From: Desmonostoc muscorum LEGE 12446 | GTDB lineage: Bacteria > Cyanobacteriota > Cyanobacteriia > Cyanobacteriales > Nostocaceae | DNA: 64,000 nt | Assembly: GCF_015207005.2 (NCBI RefSeq) | Contig: NZ_JADEXS020000001.1 | Coordinates: 8,703,001-8,767,000 of the forward strand | Direction of reading: 5' to 3' | Shown: positions 40,034-49,242 of the stretch, piece by piece | Layout of the letters: every line of letters begins with the position of its first letter | Position numbering within the stretch: the first letter of the stretch is position 1 | Program-made: the position numbers and the translations under genes | The notes under the pieces: model-generated | What the model was told of the DNA's origin: nothing | Seen by the model: only the letters and a program-made list of their open reading frames with translations | The model's database searches: none

Positions 40034-40762
40034 ATGAGCAATACCAGCAATTTTCGTGAAGCTATCCGTGAGGCGAAATCTCACGGACTCGTTGGCCCAA
40101 ATGTGATTGCTAACGCCCTCCCCTACGTCGGTGGTGGATTGGTGCTAACTGCATTGGGAACCTACGGAGGTTTAGGAGTTATCCGTACTAACCCCGGAAT
40201 ATTCTTTCCTACCTTCATTGGTGCGGTGATTTTAGAGTTAATTTTGTTCTTTGTTGCCCAAAATGTTGCCCAAAAAGGTAACAAGGGTCTGGCACTACCC
40301 CTGTTGGCAACCTACAGCCTTTTATCTGGATATACCCTCAGTGGCTTGGTATTTGTCGCTTTGAGATCCCAAGGCGTTGGCATTCAAGGCATTGGTTTAG
40401 CTGCCCTTGGTTGTGGCGTTACCTTTATTCTCGCCCGTCAAATTGGTTCAAATCTTTCTGAACAAGATGGCATGGCTTTGACGAAAACCATCAACCTCGG
40501 CATCATTGCTTTGGTGGTTGTGTGCCTTGCCCAATTTGGGTTTGCCATGTTTGGTGTTTACGCGCCAAATTGGTTAGAAATCGCTATCTCCGGTTTGGGA
40601 GTATTTCTGTTTGTTGGGGCTTCAGTTGTCGATTTCTACATCTTGCCGCGCACTTACAGTGATGACCAGTATTTGCCTGCTGCTTTATCGATGTATCTTA
40701 CTTACATCAACCTATTTGTCTTTATCTTGCGGTTGCTAATAGCCATCAATGGCCGCGATTAA
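40034..40762 (+). CDS. Bax inhibitor-1/YccA family membrane protein
   Basis: Polytopic protein of 242 aa with about seven hydrophobic segments and the family's C-terminal signature: VGASVVDFYILPRTYSDD, then LPAALSMYLTYINLFVFILR. BI-1 members are Ca2+/H+ leak channels or FtsH-associated membrane proteins; no specific role is known in cyanobacteria. It has its own terminator at 40797 and converges with the restriction-modification gene. Confidence 0.9.
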   Translation: MSNTSNFREAIREAKSHGLVGPNVIANALPYVGGGLVLTALGTYGGLGVIRTNPGIFFPTFIGAVILELILFFVAQNVAQKGNKGLALPLLATYSLLSGYTLSGLVFVALRSQGVGIQGIGLAALGCGVTFILARQIGSNLSEQDGMALTKTINLGIIALVVVCLAQFGFAMFGVYAPNWLEIAISGLGVFLFVGASVVDFYILPRTYSDDQYLPAALSMYLTYINLFVFILRLLIAINGRD

Positions 40763-40796
40763 CCACTCGTAAGTAGAAAAACTTAAACATTTTATC

Positions 40797-40830
40797 AACC
40801 GTGGTTAACTGTGAGTAACCACGGTTTTTT
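40797..40830 (+). terminator. Rho-independent terminator of the BI-1 gene
   Basis: Eleven-base perfect stem AACCGTGGTTA/TAACCACGGTT (40797-40807 with 40816-40826), an 8-base loop, then a T-run. It sits between convergent genes and might also slow the opposite transcript, which meets an A/T-rich tract on its other side. Confidence 0.92.
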
Positions 40831-40842
40831 CATTAGTACCTC

Positions 40843-43431
40843 TTATTCTGTTCCCAAATCTCTATCTAATTTGTAAGGCTGTAATAAGTATTCTCCATTG
40901 AAGTGAATCAGATGAGTAGCATCTTCAGCAACCCAAACATCTGTTTCCCATGCAATTTCAGCCAAATACTCCACCATCGCTTTACGGCTTAAAAAAGTTG
41001 TTACCATTACAAGGGGAATTTTTATACCAGCAAAGATAACTTCAAGTTCTTTCTTACGTTTAGGGTTAATTGGCCCGTGGGAAGTTACAGCCTCAATTAA
41101 AACTAGCCAATTATTTTTTAGATGATGGATAATCACATCAGGCATTTTACCATGAGAATCGACAGTAACCCCTAAATCTCTCAATGCTGCTTCATTAAAG
41201 TGCGCGAATTTTTCATCTGTATCGCCGACATAAATGAGTTTTCCCCCAGGTGTAAAACGTTCTGCAAAATCTTTAATAATCTTCTCAATCAAAATATTTT
41301 GACCACCTGGTGATAGAGTTTTTACCTTCCCTTCAATCACTATGGGAATACGTGATAATTCACGCTCTTGAGCATATCGTTTTTTCAAAGTCTCAACTGA
41401 GGAAAGATAAGTACGAATGCTCTTTCTCCATTCAGTAGTTCCATAAGTACGTAATAATTCAAGGGCACTTTCTTCAATCTTGTATACGGTTTTTGGGCTG
41501 TTAATGGGACGATCGGGAGCGTCTGGATTCGCAATTATCAAAGCTGCGTCTAAGAATTGATGGACTGTTTGGCGACGAACAGTTTCCCGCGTATTAGGTT
41601 TATATGTTTTGCCGTAGTGCTGTGCCATAAATTCCATCATTGGTGTAATTCCTATTAATGGAGATGCAGCAGTTTCCCAAGGTTCAGTCGGCTTTAAATC
41701 AACTAGAGCCAGAAGAGTTAAGGCTGAACGTTCGTTAAGTTGTGCCCGTGGAAATCCAAGTTCAACTAATATTTGCAGTGCTTCATCAATACGGTTTTTA
41801 ATTATTAAGGGGTTATTTTCAAACTGATTGGTCATACTTAGTAACTCTTCTTCCACAATTTCATCAATTTCGGACTGTGACAGTAAAGACCCTCCAATAC
41901 GTAACCCCACGGTCATTAGCTGCTCTATTGTGGGATATTTTAAATTTCGTAAATCGGTTGCATTCACCTGAGTATGACCATTAAACAACCGAAAAAATTC
42001 GTCTACGAGGGTGGAGTTTAGATAAGCAGCAAGACCACGTGCTAGGGTAAGATCGAGTCCCCTTCCATCCTTGTGAAAGTAATTCAAGTGATTTTCAAAA
42101 CCTACCCAAAAACAATCAATCCGATTGGCATCGTATACAACTGCAACTACTCGTTTTCTTTCCTCTTTTGAGGAGAATCGTTTAGTCAGTACATAATGTT
42201 CGTTGGGTACTAATAGAGAAACCGTTTGTTCAACATATACTAAAGCTTGATGTTTTCTAGTTATCTTTGGATACTCGACATATCCTGTTGAGAAATTTAA
42301 TGGATAAATTAAGGGAACAGTGTTTTTTTCTGGCATTAAACACAGATATTCTTTGGCACGGAAATCTACAACACGTCCCGTTGATACAGTCAATCCAATG
42401 TCTTTTAATGTGCAGGTAAAATTCCCCATTCGTCGAATAACCTGCTGACTGAATGTATCTGGGATAATGTGAATGAATTGTTGGGAGTCGTTGTAATTAA
42501 CTATCTCTGTATAACGTAAAGAATTTGATTTAATCAAATCATCCTCAGCACTCGAACTTGTACTGATGAGTACATTATCGAATTTTTGTTTTTGTTTGAC
42601 AGCATGAATAATGATTATTTCCTGCAAAACTTCATCATCACTAAAAGCTTCCTGTCTCGATTCAAAAAGATGTATCTGGTCTAAAGCCATCATTTCCAAA
42701 AACATCCTTCGGAAATCCCTAAAATATGGGCCATTACAGAAACTACGCGGCGAAATAGCTACAAGCTCCCCTCCGGAATTGAGAAGTTGAGATGTGGCAG
42801 CAATAAAACCTGTATATAGATTGCTGGTTTCTAAGCCTAGAGAACGTAATAAACCACGAACTTTTGAATGAGCGTTGATTTTCAAATATGGAGGATTTAA
42901 AATAGCGTGCGTAAATCTTGGATTGTTAGGATTATCAAACAAACTAGGCTGAACAAGCCTCACGACATCTTCAATAAAGTCCGTATTGCGGATTTCATAT
43001 TGCAAAGAGATACCAGCTATTTGACATGCTCTTGCACATAATTTTAATGTCTGACGTAAATATTCAATAAGAAAAGGATCAATTTCATAGGCAACAATAT
43101 CTATATTGGCTGGGCGTTCTTCTCTGTGACATAGGTTAGCCACAAATGCTGCAAGTAATGAGCCAGATCCTGCTCCTGCATCAAGTAGAGATATTTGAGG
43201 AAGATTAAGTTTGTTAAACATCCCAGCCATTAATTCTGCTACCGGAGCAGGAGTTAAAAACTGACCGAGTGTTACTTTCTTCCGTTTTTGTTGCTGTTTC
43301 TGGCTTGCAGCAATCCTGAGAAGGTCAACTTCACTAAGCAAGTTTTTGCAAGGGCATTCTAGAATGCTATTGAATTGCAACGCCTGATTCTGATTGTCTG
43401 TAAACTCTCTACTGCTTGATTGGAACATCAC
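40843..43431 (-). CDS. Single-chain restriction-modification protein: N6-adenine methylase plus BsuBI/PstI-type nuclease
   Basis: Protein of 862 aa with two enzymes. The N-terminal part (about 45-560) is an Eco57I-like amino-methyltransferase: SAM motif DAGAGSGSLLAAF and catalytic motif ILNPPYLKINAH (NPPY, adenine-N6). The C-terminal part (about 590-862) matches the BsuBI/PstI restriction endonuclease family: KLIYVGDTDEKFAHF, GKMPDVIIHH, LIEAVTSHGPINPKRKKEL, IAWETDVWVAE and LIHFNGEYLL. BsuBI and PstI recognise CTGCAG with separate methylase and nuclease genes; here they are fused, so one protein may both protect and cut. The recognition site of this version cannot be read from sequence. No other restriction genes are adjacent, and the gene is isolated and convergent to BI-1. 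Confidence 0.9.
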   Translation of the reverse strand: MMFQSSSREFTDNQNQALQFNSILECPCKNLLSEVDLLRIAASQKQQQKRKKVTLGQFLTPAPVAELMAGMFNKLNLPQISLLDAGAGSGSLLAAFVANLCHREERPANIDIVAYEIDPFLIEYLRQTLKLCARACQIAGISLQYEIRNTDFIEDVVRLVQPSLFDNPNNPRFTHAILNPPYLKINAHSKVRGLLRSLGLETSNLYTGFIAATSQLLNSGGELVAISPRSFCNGPYFRDFRRMFLEMMALDQIHLFESRQEAFSDDEVLQEIIIIHAVKQKQKFDNVLISTSSSAEDDLIKSNSLRYTEIVNYNDSQQFIHIIPDTFSQQVIRRMGNFTCTLKDIGLTVSTGRVVDFRAKEYLCLMPEKNTVPLIYPLNFSTGYVEYPKITRKHQALVYVEQTVSLLVPNEHYVLTKRFSSKEERKRVVAVVYDANRIDCFWVGFENHLNYFHKDGRGLDLTLARGLAAYLNSTLVDEFFRLFNGHTQVNATDLRNLKYPTIEQLMTVGLRIGGSLLSQSEIDEIVEEELLSMTNQFENNPLIIKNRIDEALQILVELGFPRAQLNERSALTLLALVDLKPTEPWETAASPLIGITPMMEFMAQHYGKTYKPNTRETVRRQTVHQFLDAALIIANPDAPDRPINSPKTVYKIEESALELLRTYGTTEWRKSIRTYLSSVETLKKRYAQERELSRIPIVIEGKVKTLSPGGQNILIEKIIKDFAERFTPGGKLIYVGDTDEKFAHFNEAALRDLGVTVDSHGKMPDVIIHHLKNNWLVLIEAVTSHGPINPKRKKELEVIFAGIKIPLVMVTTFLSRKAMVEYLAEIAWETDVWVAEDATHLIHFNGEYLLQPYKLDRDLGTE

Positions 43432-43593
43432 GGTTTGTCCTCAGATAATTGAGGATACTTAAAAGTAATTTGGGTAACTTATACAAATAGTGCAAGATAA
43501 TTTGCCCAACTACAGCTAAAATCAAAAAAGATAAGTAAAATGTAGAGCAATTTCCCAATCCAAAGCGCTCTATCTATAAATTCAGCAAGTACT

Positions 43594-44716
43594 ATGGATG
43601 TCCTAGAACTCAAACGCGAAATCGAAACGTTGTCTGGCCGCCTGGGTAAAACCCAGGACTATCTTTGACGTACCTGCACTGACAGCTAAAATTCAAGACC
43701 TGGAACAAATATCTGCTCAGCCAGAATTTTGGGATGACCAAACCCAAGCTCAACAAACGCTGCAAGAACTTAACGACTTAAAAGCCCACATCGAGCAATA
43801 CGATCGCTGGCACACCAATCTGGAAGATACTAAGGCAGTTGTTGAGTTGTTGGAGTTAGAAACCGACGAAGCACTATTGCAAGAAGCGGAATCTACCATC
43901 ACGAAACTTAATCATGACCTTGACCAGTGGGAGTTACAACAGTTACTTTCCGGTCCCTATGATGCCGAAGGTGCTGTACTGACGATTAGTGCTGGTGCTG
44001 GTGGTACAGATGCTCAAGATTGGGCATTTATGCTGATGCGGATGTACACCCGTTGGGGCGAAGCTCACGGCTACAAGGTGACTTTGGCTGAAGAGTCCGA
44101 AGGTGATGAAGCCGGAATTAAATCGGCAACCTTAGAAATTACTGGTCGCTATGCCTATGGTTACTTGCGATCGGAAATGGGTACACATCGCTTAGTGCGG
44201 ATTTCGCCGTTTAATGCCAATGGCAAGCGGCAAACTAGTTTTGCGGGGGTGGAAGTCATGCCCCAGATAGATAATTCTGTGCAGTTGGATATTCCAGAGA
44301 AAGATTTGGAAATCACTACAACTCGCTCTGGTGGTAAAGGCGGGCAAAACGTCAACAAAGTAGAAACAGCGGTGCGGGTTGTTCACCTTCCCACTGGAAT
44401 TGCCGTGCGTTGTACAGAAGAACGATCGCAGCTGCAAAATAAAGAAAAAGCCCTGGCTCGACTCAAAGCAAAGCTATTGGTCATTGCCCAAGAACAACGC
44501 GCCCAAGAAATTGCCGAAATTCGTGGCGATATGGTGGAAGCCTCCTGGGGTAACCAAATCCGTAACTATGTGTTTCATCCTTACCAAATGGTGAAAGATT
44601 TACGCACAAATACGGAAACTACAGGGATTATAGATGTGATGAATGGCGAACTTGATACATTCATCCAAGCTTATCTGCGGCAAGAAAATAAACTAGTAGA
44701 AAACACTCCTGCATAG
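43594..44716 (+). CDS. prfB: Peptide chain release factor 2, with programmed +1 frameshift
   Basis: Recognises UGA and UAA stop codons. The first frame encodes 24 codons ([20 protein letters not shown] and on to L) and then meets TGA at 43666; reading continues in the +1 frame from GAC at 43667 ([13 protein letters not shown]). The complete protein has about 373 residues, the expected size. [14 protein letters not shown] contains the SPF stop-codon reading motif and [16 protein letters not shown] contains the GGQ hydrolysis motif. The in-frame TGA makes synthesis self-regulating: low RF2 favours frameshifting. It should not be called a pseudogene. Confidence 0.96.
43655..43669 (+). promoter_or_regulatory. 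prfB: RF2 programmed frameshift site
   Basis: CAGGACTATCTTTGAC contains the slippery CTT-TGA-C identical to the classic RF2 site, with an AGGA upstream resembling the internal Shine-Dalgarno element. RF2 shortage slows termination at TGA and lets the ribosome shift +1. Confidence 0.9.
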
Positions 44717-44728
44717 TTGGGGATTAGT

Positions 44729-44779
44729 AATAGGTACTAAGTAATTATTTTTACTATTACTTAGTACCTATTATTTTTT
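44729..44779 (+). terminator. Terminator of prfB
   Basis: Perfect 17-base stem (AATAGGTACTAAGTAAT at 44729-44745 with 44756-44772), a 10-base loop and ATTTTTT after it. One of the longest perfect stems in the window. Confidence 0.92.
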
Positions 44780-44927
44780 GAGTATTTGAGATTGGGGCGA
44801 TCGCAGCATAACACCCCTTGGAATTGAGGCGGTTGACACAGAAAAGACTCAATATTATATGGGCGATCGCAATCCTATAGCAGACCCAACTGTTACAGTT
44901 ATAAAAGAGTCCGCGATCGAATTAACT

Positions 44928-45083
44928 ATGAGTAACTCTCCTTCAACAGAACCTCAACCCAGCTACGTAAAACTGGCCATGCGAAACATGGTGCGTAAAG
45001 GTGGAACTTCCCTGAAACATTTTGCGTTAACCACTATAGGACTTTTAGCCGTCCTGATTGGTCTTGCTTACCTAACTCACTAA
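44928..45083 (+). CDS. Small single-helix membrane protein, DUF3285 family
   Basis: Cyanobacterial protein of 51 aa from the ATG at 44928; an ATG at 44859 gives 23 more residues that do not look conserved. A cationic amphipathic start (YVKLAMRNMVRKGGTSLKHF) leads into one C-terminal membrane helix (ALTTIGLLAVLIGLAYLTH). The family is of unknown function. The prfB - DUF3285 - ybeY order is, to my knowledge, conserved in cyanobacteria. It is 32 bp from ybeY and probably co-transcribed. Confidence 0.75.
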   Translation: MSNSPSTEPQPSYVKLAMRNMVRKGGTSLKHFALTTIGLLAVLIGLAYLTH

Positions 45084-45115
45084 CAAAAAACTGTGACCTT
45101 AGACTAGGAGAGTGC

Positions 45116-45655
45116 GTGGCTCTGGGAGTTGAATTATATGTGGAAGATTATTTTTACGAGTTGTCCCCGACAAACTCGGTAAACTTTGGCGAAACTGATC
45201 TCCGAATTACCCCTGAAACTTGGGAAAACTGGTTTAATAGCTGGTTAGAAATACTCCACCCTCATATTCCACCAGCACCAGGTTATGAGATTGGGCTGCG
45301 TTTGACAGATGACTCGCAAATTCAGGAACTCAATGCTCAGTATCGTCACAAAAATCAGCCCACAGACGTTTTAGCTTTTGCTGCTTTAGAGGTAGATTTT
45401 CCTCAAAGTGAAGAAATGCTTGCCTCTGTACCACTATATTTAGGCGATATTATCGTGTCTGTAGATACCGCACAACGTCAAGCCCAACAGCAGGGACACA
45501 ATTTACCAACTGAACTAGCCTGGTTAGCTGCTCACGGTTTATTGCATCTGTTGGGGTGGGATCATCCTGACGAAGAAAGTTTGGAACGAATGTTAGAACA
45601 GCAAGTAAAATTGCTGAAGGCAATAGGTATTGCTATTAACAAAGAATGGCAGTAA
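45116..45655 (+). CDS. ybeY: Endoribonuclease YbeY
   Basis: Metal-dependent endoribonuclease acting in 16S rRNA 3'-end maturation and ribosome quality control. The zinc motif HGLLHLLGWDHPDEE (HxxxHxxxxDH type) is complete, and the region before it contains DVLAFAALEVDFPQSEE and LGDIIVSVDTAQRQA. It is 179 aa, starting at GTG with AGGAG five bases upstream. It is followed by dgkA in the same direction after 146 bp. Confidence 0.94.
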   Translation: MALGVELYVEDYFYELSPTNSVNFGETDLRITPETWENWFNSWLEILHPHIPPAPGYEIGLRLTDDSQIQELNAQYRHKNQPTDVLAFAALEVDFPQSEEMLASVPLYLGDIIVSVDTAQRQAQQQGHNLPTELAWLAAHGLLHLLGWDHPDEESLERMLEQQVKLLKAIGIAINKEWQ

Positions 45656-45801
45656 TGAGTCACGCCTTAGTGTTAATTTTGGGTAATACTTTTATAATAC
45701 CTCTATGGAAAATTGCTTAAAGATTGCCTCAAAGTTAATTACGCTATAAACATCACCCAAAATTGCCACTGTAGCAACTGTGTTTTTGTATTTTTAAGTG
45801 T

Positions 45802-46254
45802 ATGTCCCAAAAAATTTCTCCACCAACGCCTACCTCGTTACAAAAAATTGTGACCAACGAACGGGAATTTTCGTGGAAGGTTGCTTCTAATTTATTTGTT
45901 AGTTTTAAGTATGCTTGGGCTGGAATCACTTATAGTTTTCAAACTCAACGTAATTTTCGCATTCACACAAGTGTTTGTGCCTTAGCGATCGCTTTAAGCG
46001 TATATTTGCATCTGCAACCAGTAGAAATAGCAGTAATTGGCATAACTAGTGGTTTAGTTTTGGCATTAGAGTTACTGAATACAGCGATCGAGTCTCTTGT
46101 GGACTTAACAGTGAAACAGACTTACCATGATTTGGCAAAAATTGCCAAAGATTGTGCTGCTGGTGCAGTGCTGGTTTCAGCTTTAGTAGCGGTGTTGGTC
46201 GCTGCTACACTGTTGCTGCCTCCTCTGGTAACGTTAATTATATCGGCTTTGTAG
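45802..46254 (+). CDS. dgkA: Diacylglycerol/undecaprenol kinase
   Basis: Small integral membrane lipid kinase, 150 aa. ITYSFQTQRNFRIHTS, LELLNTAIESLVDL and HDLAKIAKDCAAGAVL are the conserved DgkA-type motifs, with three membrane helices. In Gram-positives and likely cyanobacteria this clade phosphorylates undecaprenol. The N-terminal 40 residues are an extra extension. It lies after ybeY and before trpG; these three genes often occur together in cyanobacteria. Confidence 0.93.
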   Translation: MSQKISPPTPTSLQKIVTNEREFSWKVASNLFVSFKYAWAGITYSFQTQRNFRIHTSVCALAIALSVYLHLQPVEIAVIGITSGLVLALELLNTAIESLVDLTVKQTYHDLAKIAKDCAAGAVLVSALVAVLVAATLLLPPLVTLIISAL

Positions 46255-46460
46255 ATGTGATTTGCACAGGCGTAGCCCAACCCAGGCATTGCCAAGTGAT
46301 TCCTGAGGATTCAAAATTCCCTTACAGCAAGCGTCTAGGCTATTGACTGGATGCTTTCTGAACTCAAGTCTGCTCCTCAAGAGGCAGCTTGTGCGTGTAG
46401 CTTTCTGGGTTATGACAGTTTTATGTCTGTCACCTGCAATCTGTAATATTTCCCCTACTT

Positions 46461-47060
46461 ATGTTAATAGTCATCGATAATTACGATAGTTTTACATATA
46501 ATCTGGTGCAGTATCTGGGAGAATTGGCAGCAGAGTTCCCAGTGGCAGCTGATATTAGAGTTTTTCGCAACGACAAAATATCTATAGATGAGATTCGGGC
46601 ATTAAAGCCAGAAGCCGTGGTTATTTCTCCTGGGCCTGGTCGTCCAGAAGATGCAGGTATTTCCCTAGAGTTGATTGAGCAACTAGGACAAGAATTGCCA
46701 ATTTTAGGCGTCTGTCTAGGCCATCAAAGTATCGGTCAAGTGTTCGGTGGTAAAATAGTCTCTGCTCCAGAGTTGATGCATGGCAAAACCTCTCTGGTGT
46801 CTCACACTGGGGTAGGGGTTTTCCAAGGATTAGAAAATCCGCTCACCGCAACCAGGTATCATAGTTTAGCGATCGAACGCGAGACTTGCCCTGATGTGCT
46901 AGAAATCACCGCTTGGGTTGAAGATGGCACAATTATGGGAGTGCGACACCGGAACTATCCCCAGATTCAGGGCGTCCAGTTTCACCCAGAGAGTGTCCTG
47001 ACATCATCAGGAAAGCAGCTATTGCGAAACTTTCTCCAACAGTTACAGTCGAGAGCCTAA
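46461..47060 (+). CDS. trpG: Anthranilate/aminodeoxychorismate synthase glutaminase subunit
   Basis: Class I glutamine amidotransferase (199 aa) that supplies ammonia to TrpE or PabB. It starts [20 protein letters not shown], has the oxyanion strip [11 protein letters not shown], the nucleophile in [15 protein letters not shown], and His-Glu in [11 protein letters not shown]. It may serve both tryptophan and folate synthesis. Only 3 bp separate its stop from the next gene, which is therefore co-transcribed. Confidence 0.95.
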   Translation: MLIVIDNYDSFTYNLVQYLGELAAEFPVAADIRVFRNDKISIDEIRALKPEAVVISPGPGRPEDAGISLELIEQLGQELPILGVCLGHQSIGQVFGGKIVSAPELMHGKTSLVSHTGVGVFQGLENPLTATRYHSLAIERETCPDVLEITAWVEDGTIMGVRHRNYPQIQGVQFHPESVLTSSGKQLLRNFLQQLQSRA

Positions 47061-47063
47061 TTA

Positions 47064-47831
47064 ATGAAACGACGACAGTTGATGGGTTATGCTGGGGCGG
47101 GATTGGTCACAGCTTCAGTTACTTCCTTGGGTTCCCACCTCCGAGCTGACGCACAATCTAGCGGTTTATCAGTTAAGTGGTTGGGCCATACTTGCTTTCT
47201 TTTTGATGGTAGCAGCGCAAAAATTCTCGTCAATCCATTTCGAGCGGTCGGCTGTACTGCTGGGTATCGTGTGCCAAAAGTTGCAGCAGATTTAGTACTG
47301 ATTAGCAGCCAACTGCTAGATGAAGGTGCTGTAGACGTACTACCGGGAAATGCAAAACTGATCTATGAACCGGGAGTTTACGAGTTCAAAGGCATTAAGT
47401 TCCAAGGAATTGCCATAGACCACGATCGCAAAGGTGGTAAGCAGTTTGGCTCTAATACTGCTTGGAGTTGGAAACAAGGCGGAATTAATATCTTGCATTT
47501 AGGGGGAGTTGCTGCACCCATTTCCATTGAGCAAAAAATTCTCATGGGGCGTCCCGATGTGCTATTTATTCCAGTGGGTGGCAGTGCAAAAGCCTACAAT
47601 GCTCAAGAAGCAAAGCAGGCCGTTCAGGTATTAAATCCCAAGATAGTGATTCCTACCCATTACCGGACACAAGCCGCCGATCCTGCTGCGTGCGACATTT
47701 CGCCACTCGATGATTTTCTCACCTTAATGCAAGGAATCACAGTGCGGCGTAGCAGCACAGATACTATTTCCATTAACTCTAAAGATTTGCCGGAAAATAG
47801 CGTAATTCAGGTTTTGAGTTACAAATTTTGA
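47064..47831 (+). CDS. Metallo-beta-lactamase-fold protein with lost metal ligands
   Basis: Protein of 255 aa with a Tat-like signal (MKRRQLMGYAGAGLVTASVT) and the beta-lactamase-fold layout of UPF0173-type hydrolases: VKWLGHTCFLFDG, KILVNPFR and the later VIPTHYRT. The key HxHxDH metal motif is absent; the aligned segment reads LVLISSQLLDEGAV. The later Asp of HLGD is Gly (HLGG). It is thus probably catalytically inactive in the usual sense. It is located directly after trpG (3-bp gap). Confidence 0.82.
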   Translation: MKRRQLMGYAGAGLVTASVTSLGSHLRADAQSSGLSVKWLGHTCFLFDGSSAKILVNPFRAVGCTAGYRVPKVAADLVLISSQLLDEGAVDVLPGNAKLIYEPGVYEFKGIKFQGIAIDHDRKGGKQFGSNTAWSWKQGGINILHLGGVAAPISIEQKILMGRPDVLFIPVGGSAKAYNAQEAKQAVQVLNPKIVIPTHYRTQAADPAACDISPLDDFLTLMQGITVRRSSTDTISINSKDLPENSVIQVLSYKF

Positions 47832-47975
47832 GGAGCAGGGGAGTGGGGAGTGGGGAGTGGGGAGATGAGGGAGATGAGGGAGATGAGGGAGCAGGGGGAG
47901 AAAAATAACTCCTAACTCCTGACTCCCAACTCCCAACTCCCAACTCCCAACTCCCCACTCCCAACTCCCCACTCC
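47832..47975. repeat. Inverted heptamer repeats between convergent genes
   Basis: GGGGAGT heptamers (47837-47862) and GATGAGGGA nonamers (47863-47890) face CAACTCC/CCACTCC heptamers (47910-47975). The two sides are complementary. It occupies nearly the whole convergent gap and resembles 24505-24678. Confidence 0.85.
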
Positions 47976-47994
47976 TGAATTCTGAATTCTGCTT

Positions 47995-49242
47995 TTAGAA
48001 CGTATACCACTCTGGGGTCAGCTTATCTGCATCGCTGATGGGAGTCTCAACGGCTGTTGTGTCATTGATAGTCCAAATGTTGTCTGCACCAGCTGTCTGA
48101 TCGCGCCAGTAGATATCGGTCTTGCCATCACCGTTATAATCGCCAAGGGATGGGGTTAGAGATGCGTTGTTGCTAGGTAAGAAGGCTTCAGTTGAAACTG
48201 TTGTACCATCCATCAACCAAGCAGTGTTCTCACCTGTGGTTCCATTGTGCCAGAAGATGTCGGTCTTCCCATCGCCGTTGAAATCACCAATTTTAGAAGT
48301 CCAGGATGAATCTAGTGTTCCCAAAGCACCTTCTGTAACTAAGATGCCTCTGATTGTCCAGACCTTGTTCTCACCTGTTTGAGTGTTTCTCCACAGCAAG
48401 TCGGTGCTGAGGTCGCCGTTGAAATCGCCAACACTTGCAGTCCAGGCTGCGTCTTGTGATTGCAGGCTAAACTCACTCTTTTGGGCGCCATCCATAAACC
48501 AAACGCTGTTATCGCCAGTTGTCTGATTCCGCCAGAAGATGTCACTCTTACCGTTGCCGTCAAAATCAACAATGGTAGCAGTTAGGGCTGGGTCAGTGGT
48601 GTCTAAAACAGTTGCATTCAGAACTGTTGTGCCATCCATTTCCCAAATAGCGTTCTCGCCGGTTTGACTATTGTGCCAGAAGATATCAGTTTTGCGATCG
48701 CCGTTGAAATCGCCAATACTTGGAGTCCATGCTGCGTCAACGCTGGTTAGAGAAGCCGCATTAGCAACTCTAGTTCCATCCATCAACACAATGCTGTTCT
48801 CACCGGTTGTCCTATTGCGTAATAAGAAGTCAGTTTTGCCATCATTGTTGAAATCAGCAATTTTGTAATCATAAGCCGATAGGTCAAATTGACCCAAAGA
48901 ACCCTGTTCGATAACTCTTGTTCCATCCATCAGGCGAACGATAATTTCACCAGTTTGGGTATTCACCCAAAGTTTGTCCGTTTTACCATCAGCGTTGAAA
49001 TCAGGAACAATCGCCGCGCTGGTTAAGTAAGGATTAGGATTGGGATTTGCTGATACCACCGCAGATTCTTGTGGTTGTGAGGAACTCTTACTCACAAAAG
49101 TTGAACCAGAATTTAGAGAATTTGAATTATCAAGTGGAGATGCTAATGCTTGCGATTTGTGGAAAGATTCTGATGCCCATTGAGATGTATTCAAAGACAA
49201 GTTTGAGGAGTTTTTACTTCCAAACATGGTGTTTTTTATCAT
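47995..49242 (-). CDS. FG-GAP/VCBS repeat protein
   Basis: Protein of 415 aa made of seven repeats of about 45 residues with the pattern DFNGDGKTDIFWHN then TGEN..W.MDGT. The DxNxDGxxD loops are calcium-binding motifs of beta-propeller blades, so this is probably one seven-bladed FG-GAP propeller. The first 60 residues are Ser/Asn-rich without a recognisable signal peptide. Secretion by a type I route or outer-surface location is possible but not shown. Ligand unknown. Confidence 0.85.
   Translation of the reverse strand: MIKNTMFGSKNSSNLSLNTSQWASESFHKSQALASPLDNSNSLNSGSTFVSKSSSQPQESAVVSANPNPNPYLTSAAIVPDFNADGKTDKLWVNTQTGEIIVRLMDGTRVIEQGSLGQFDLSAYDYKIADFNNDGKTDFLLRNRTTGENSIVLMDGTRVANAASLTSVDAAWTPSIGDFNGDRKTDIFWHNSQTGENAIWEMDGTTVLNATVLDTTDPALTATIVDFDGNGKSDIFWRNQTTGDNSVWFMDGAQKSEFSLQSQDAAWTASVGDFNGDLSTDLLWRNTQTGENKVWTIRGILVTEGALGTLDSSWTSKIGDFNGDGKTDIFWHNGTTGENTAWLMDGTTVSTEAFLPSNNASLTPSLGDYNGDGKTDIYWRDQTAGADNIWTINDTTAVETPISDADKLTPEWYTF

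Noticed and set aside
43594..43668. Early stop in prfB read as a pseudogene
   Set aside because: CTT-TGA-C is the known programmed frameshift site and the rest of the protein is complete.
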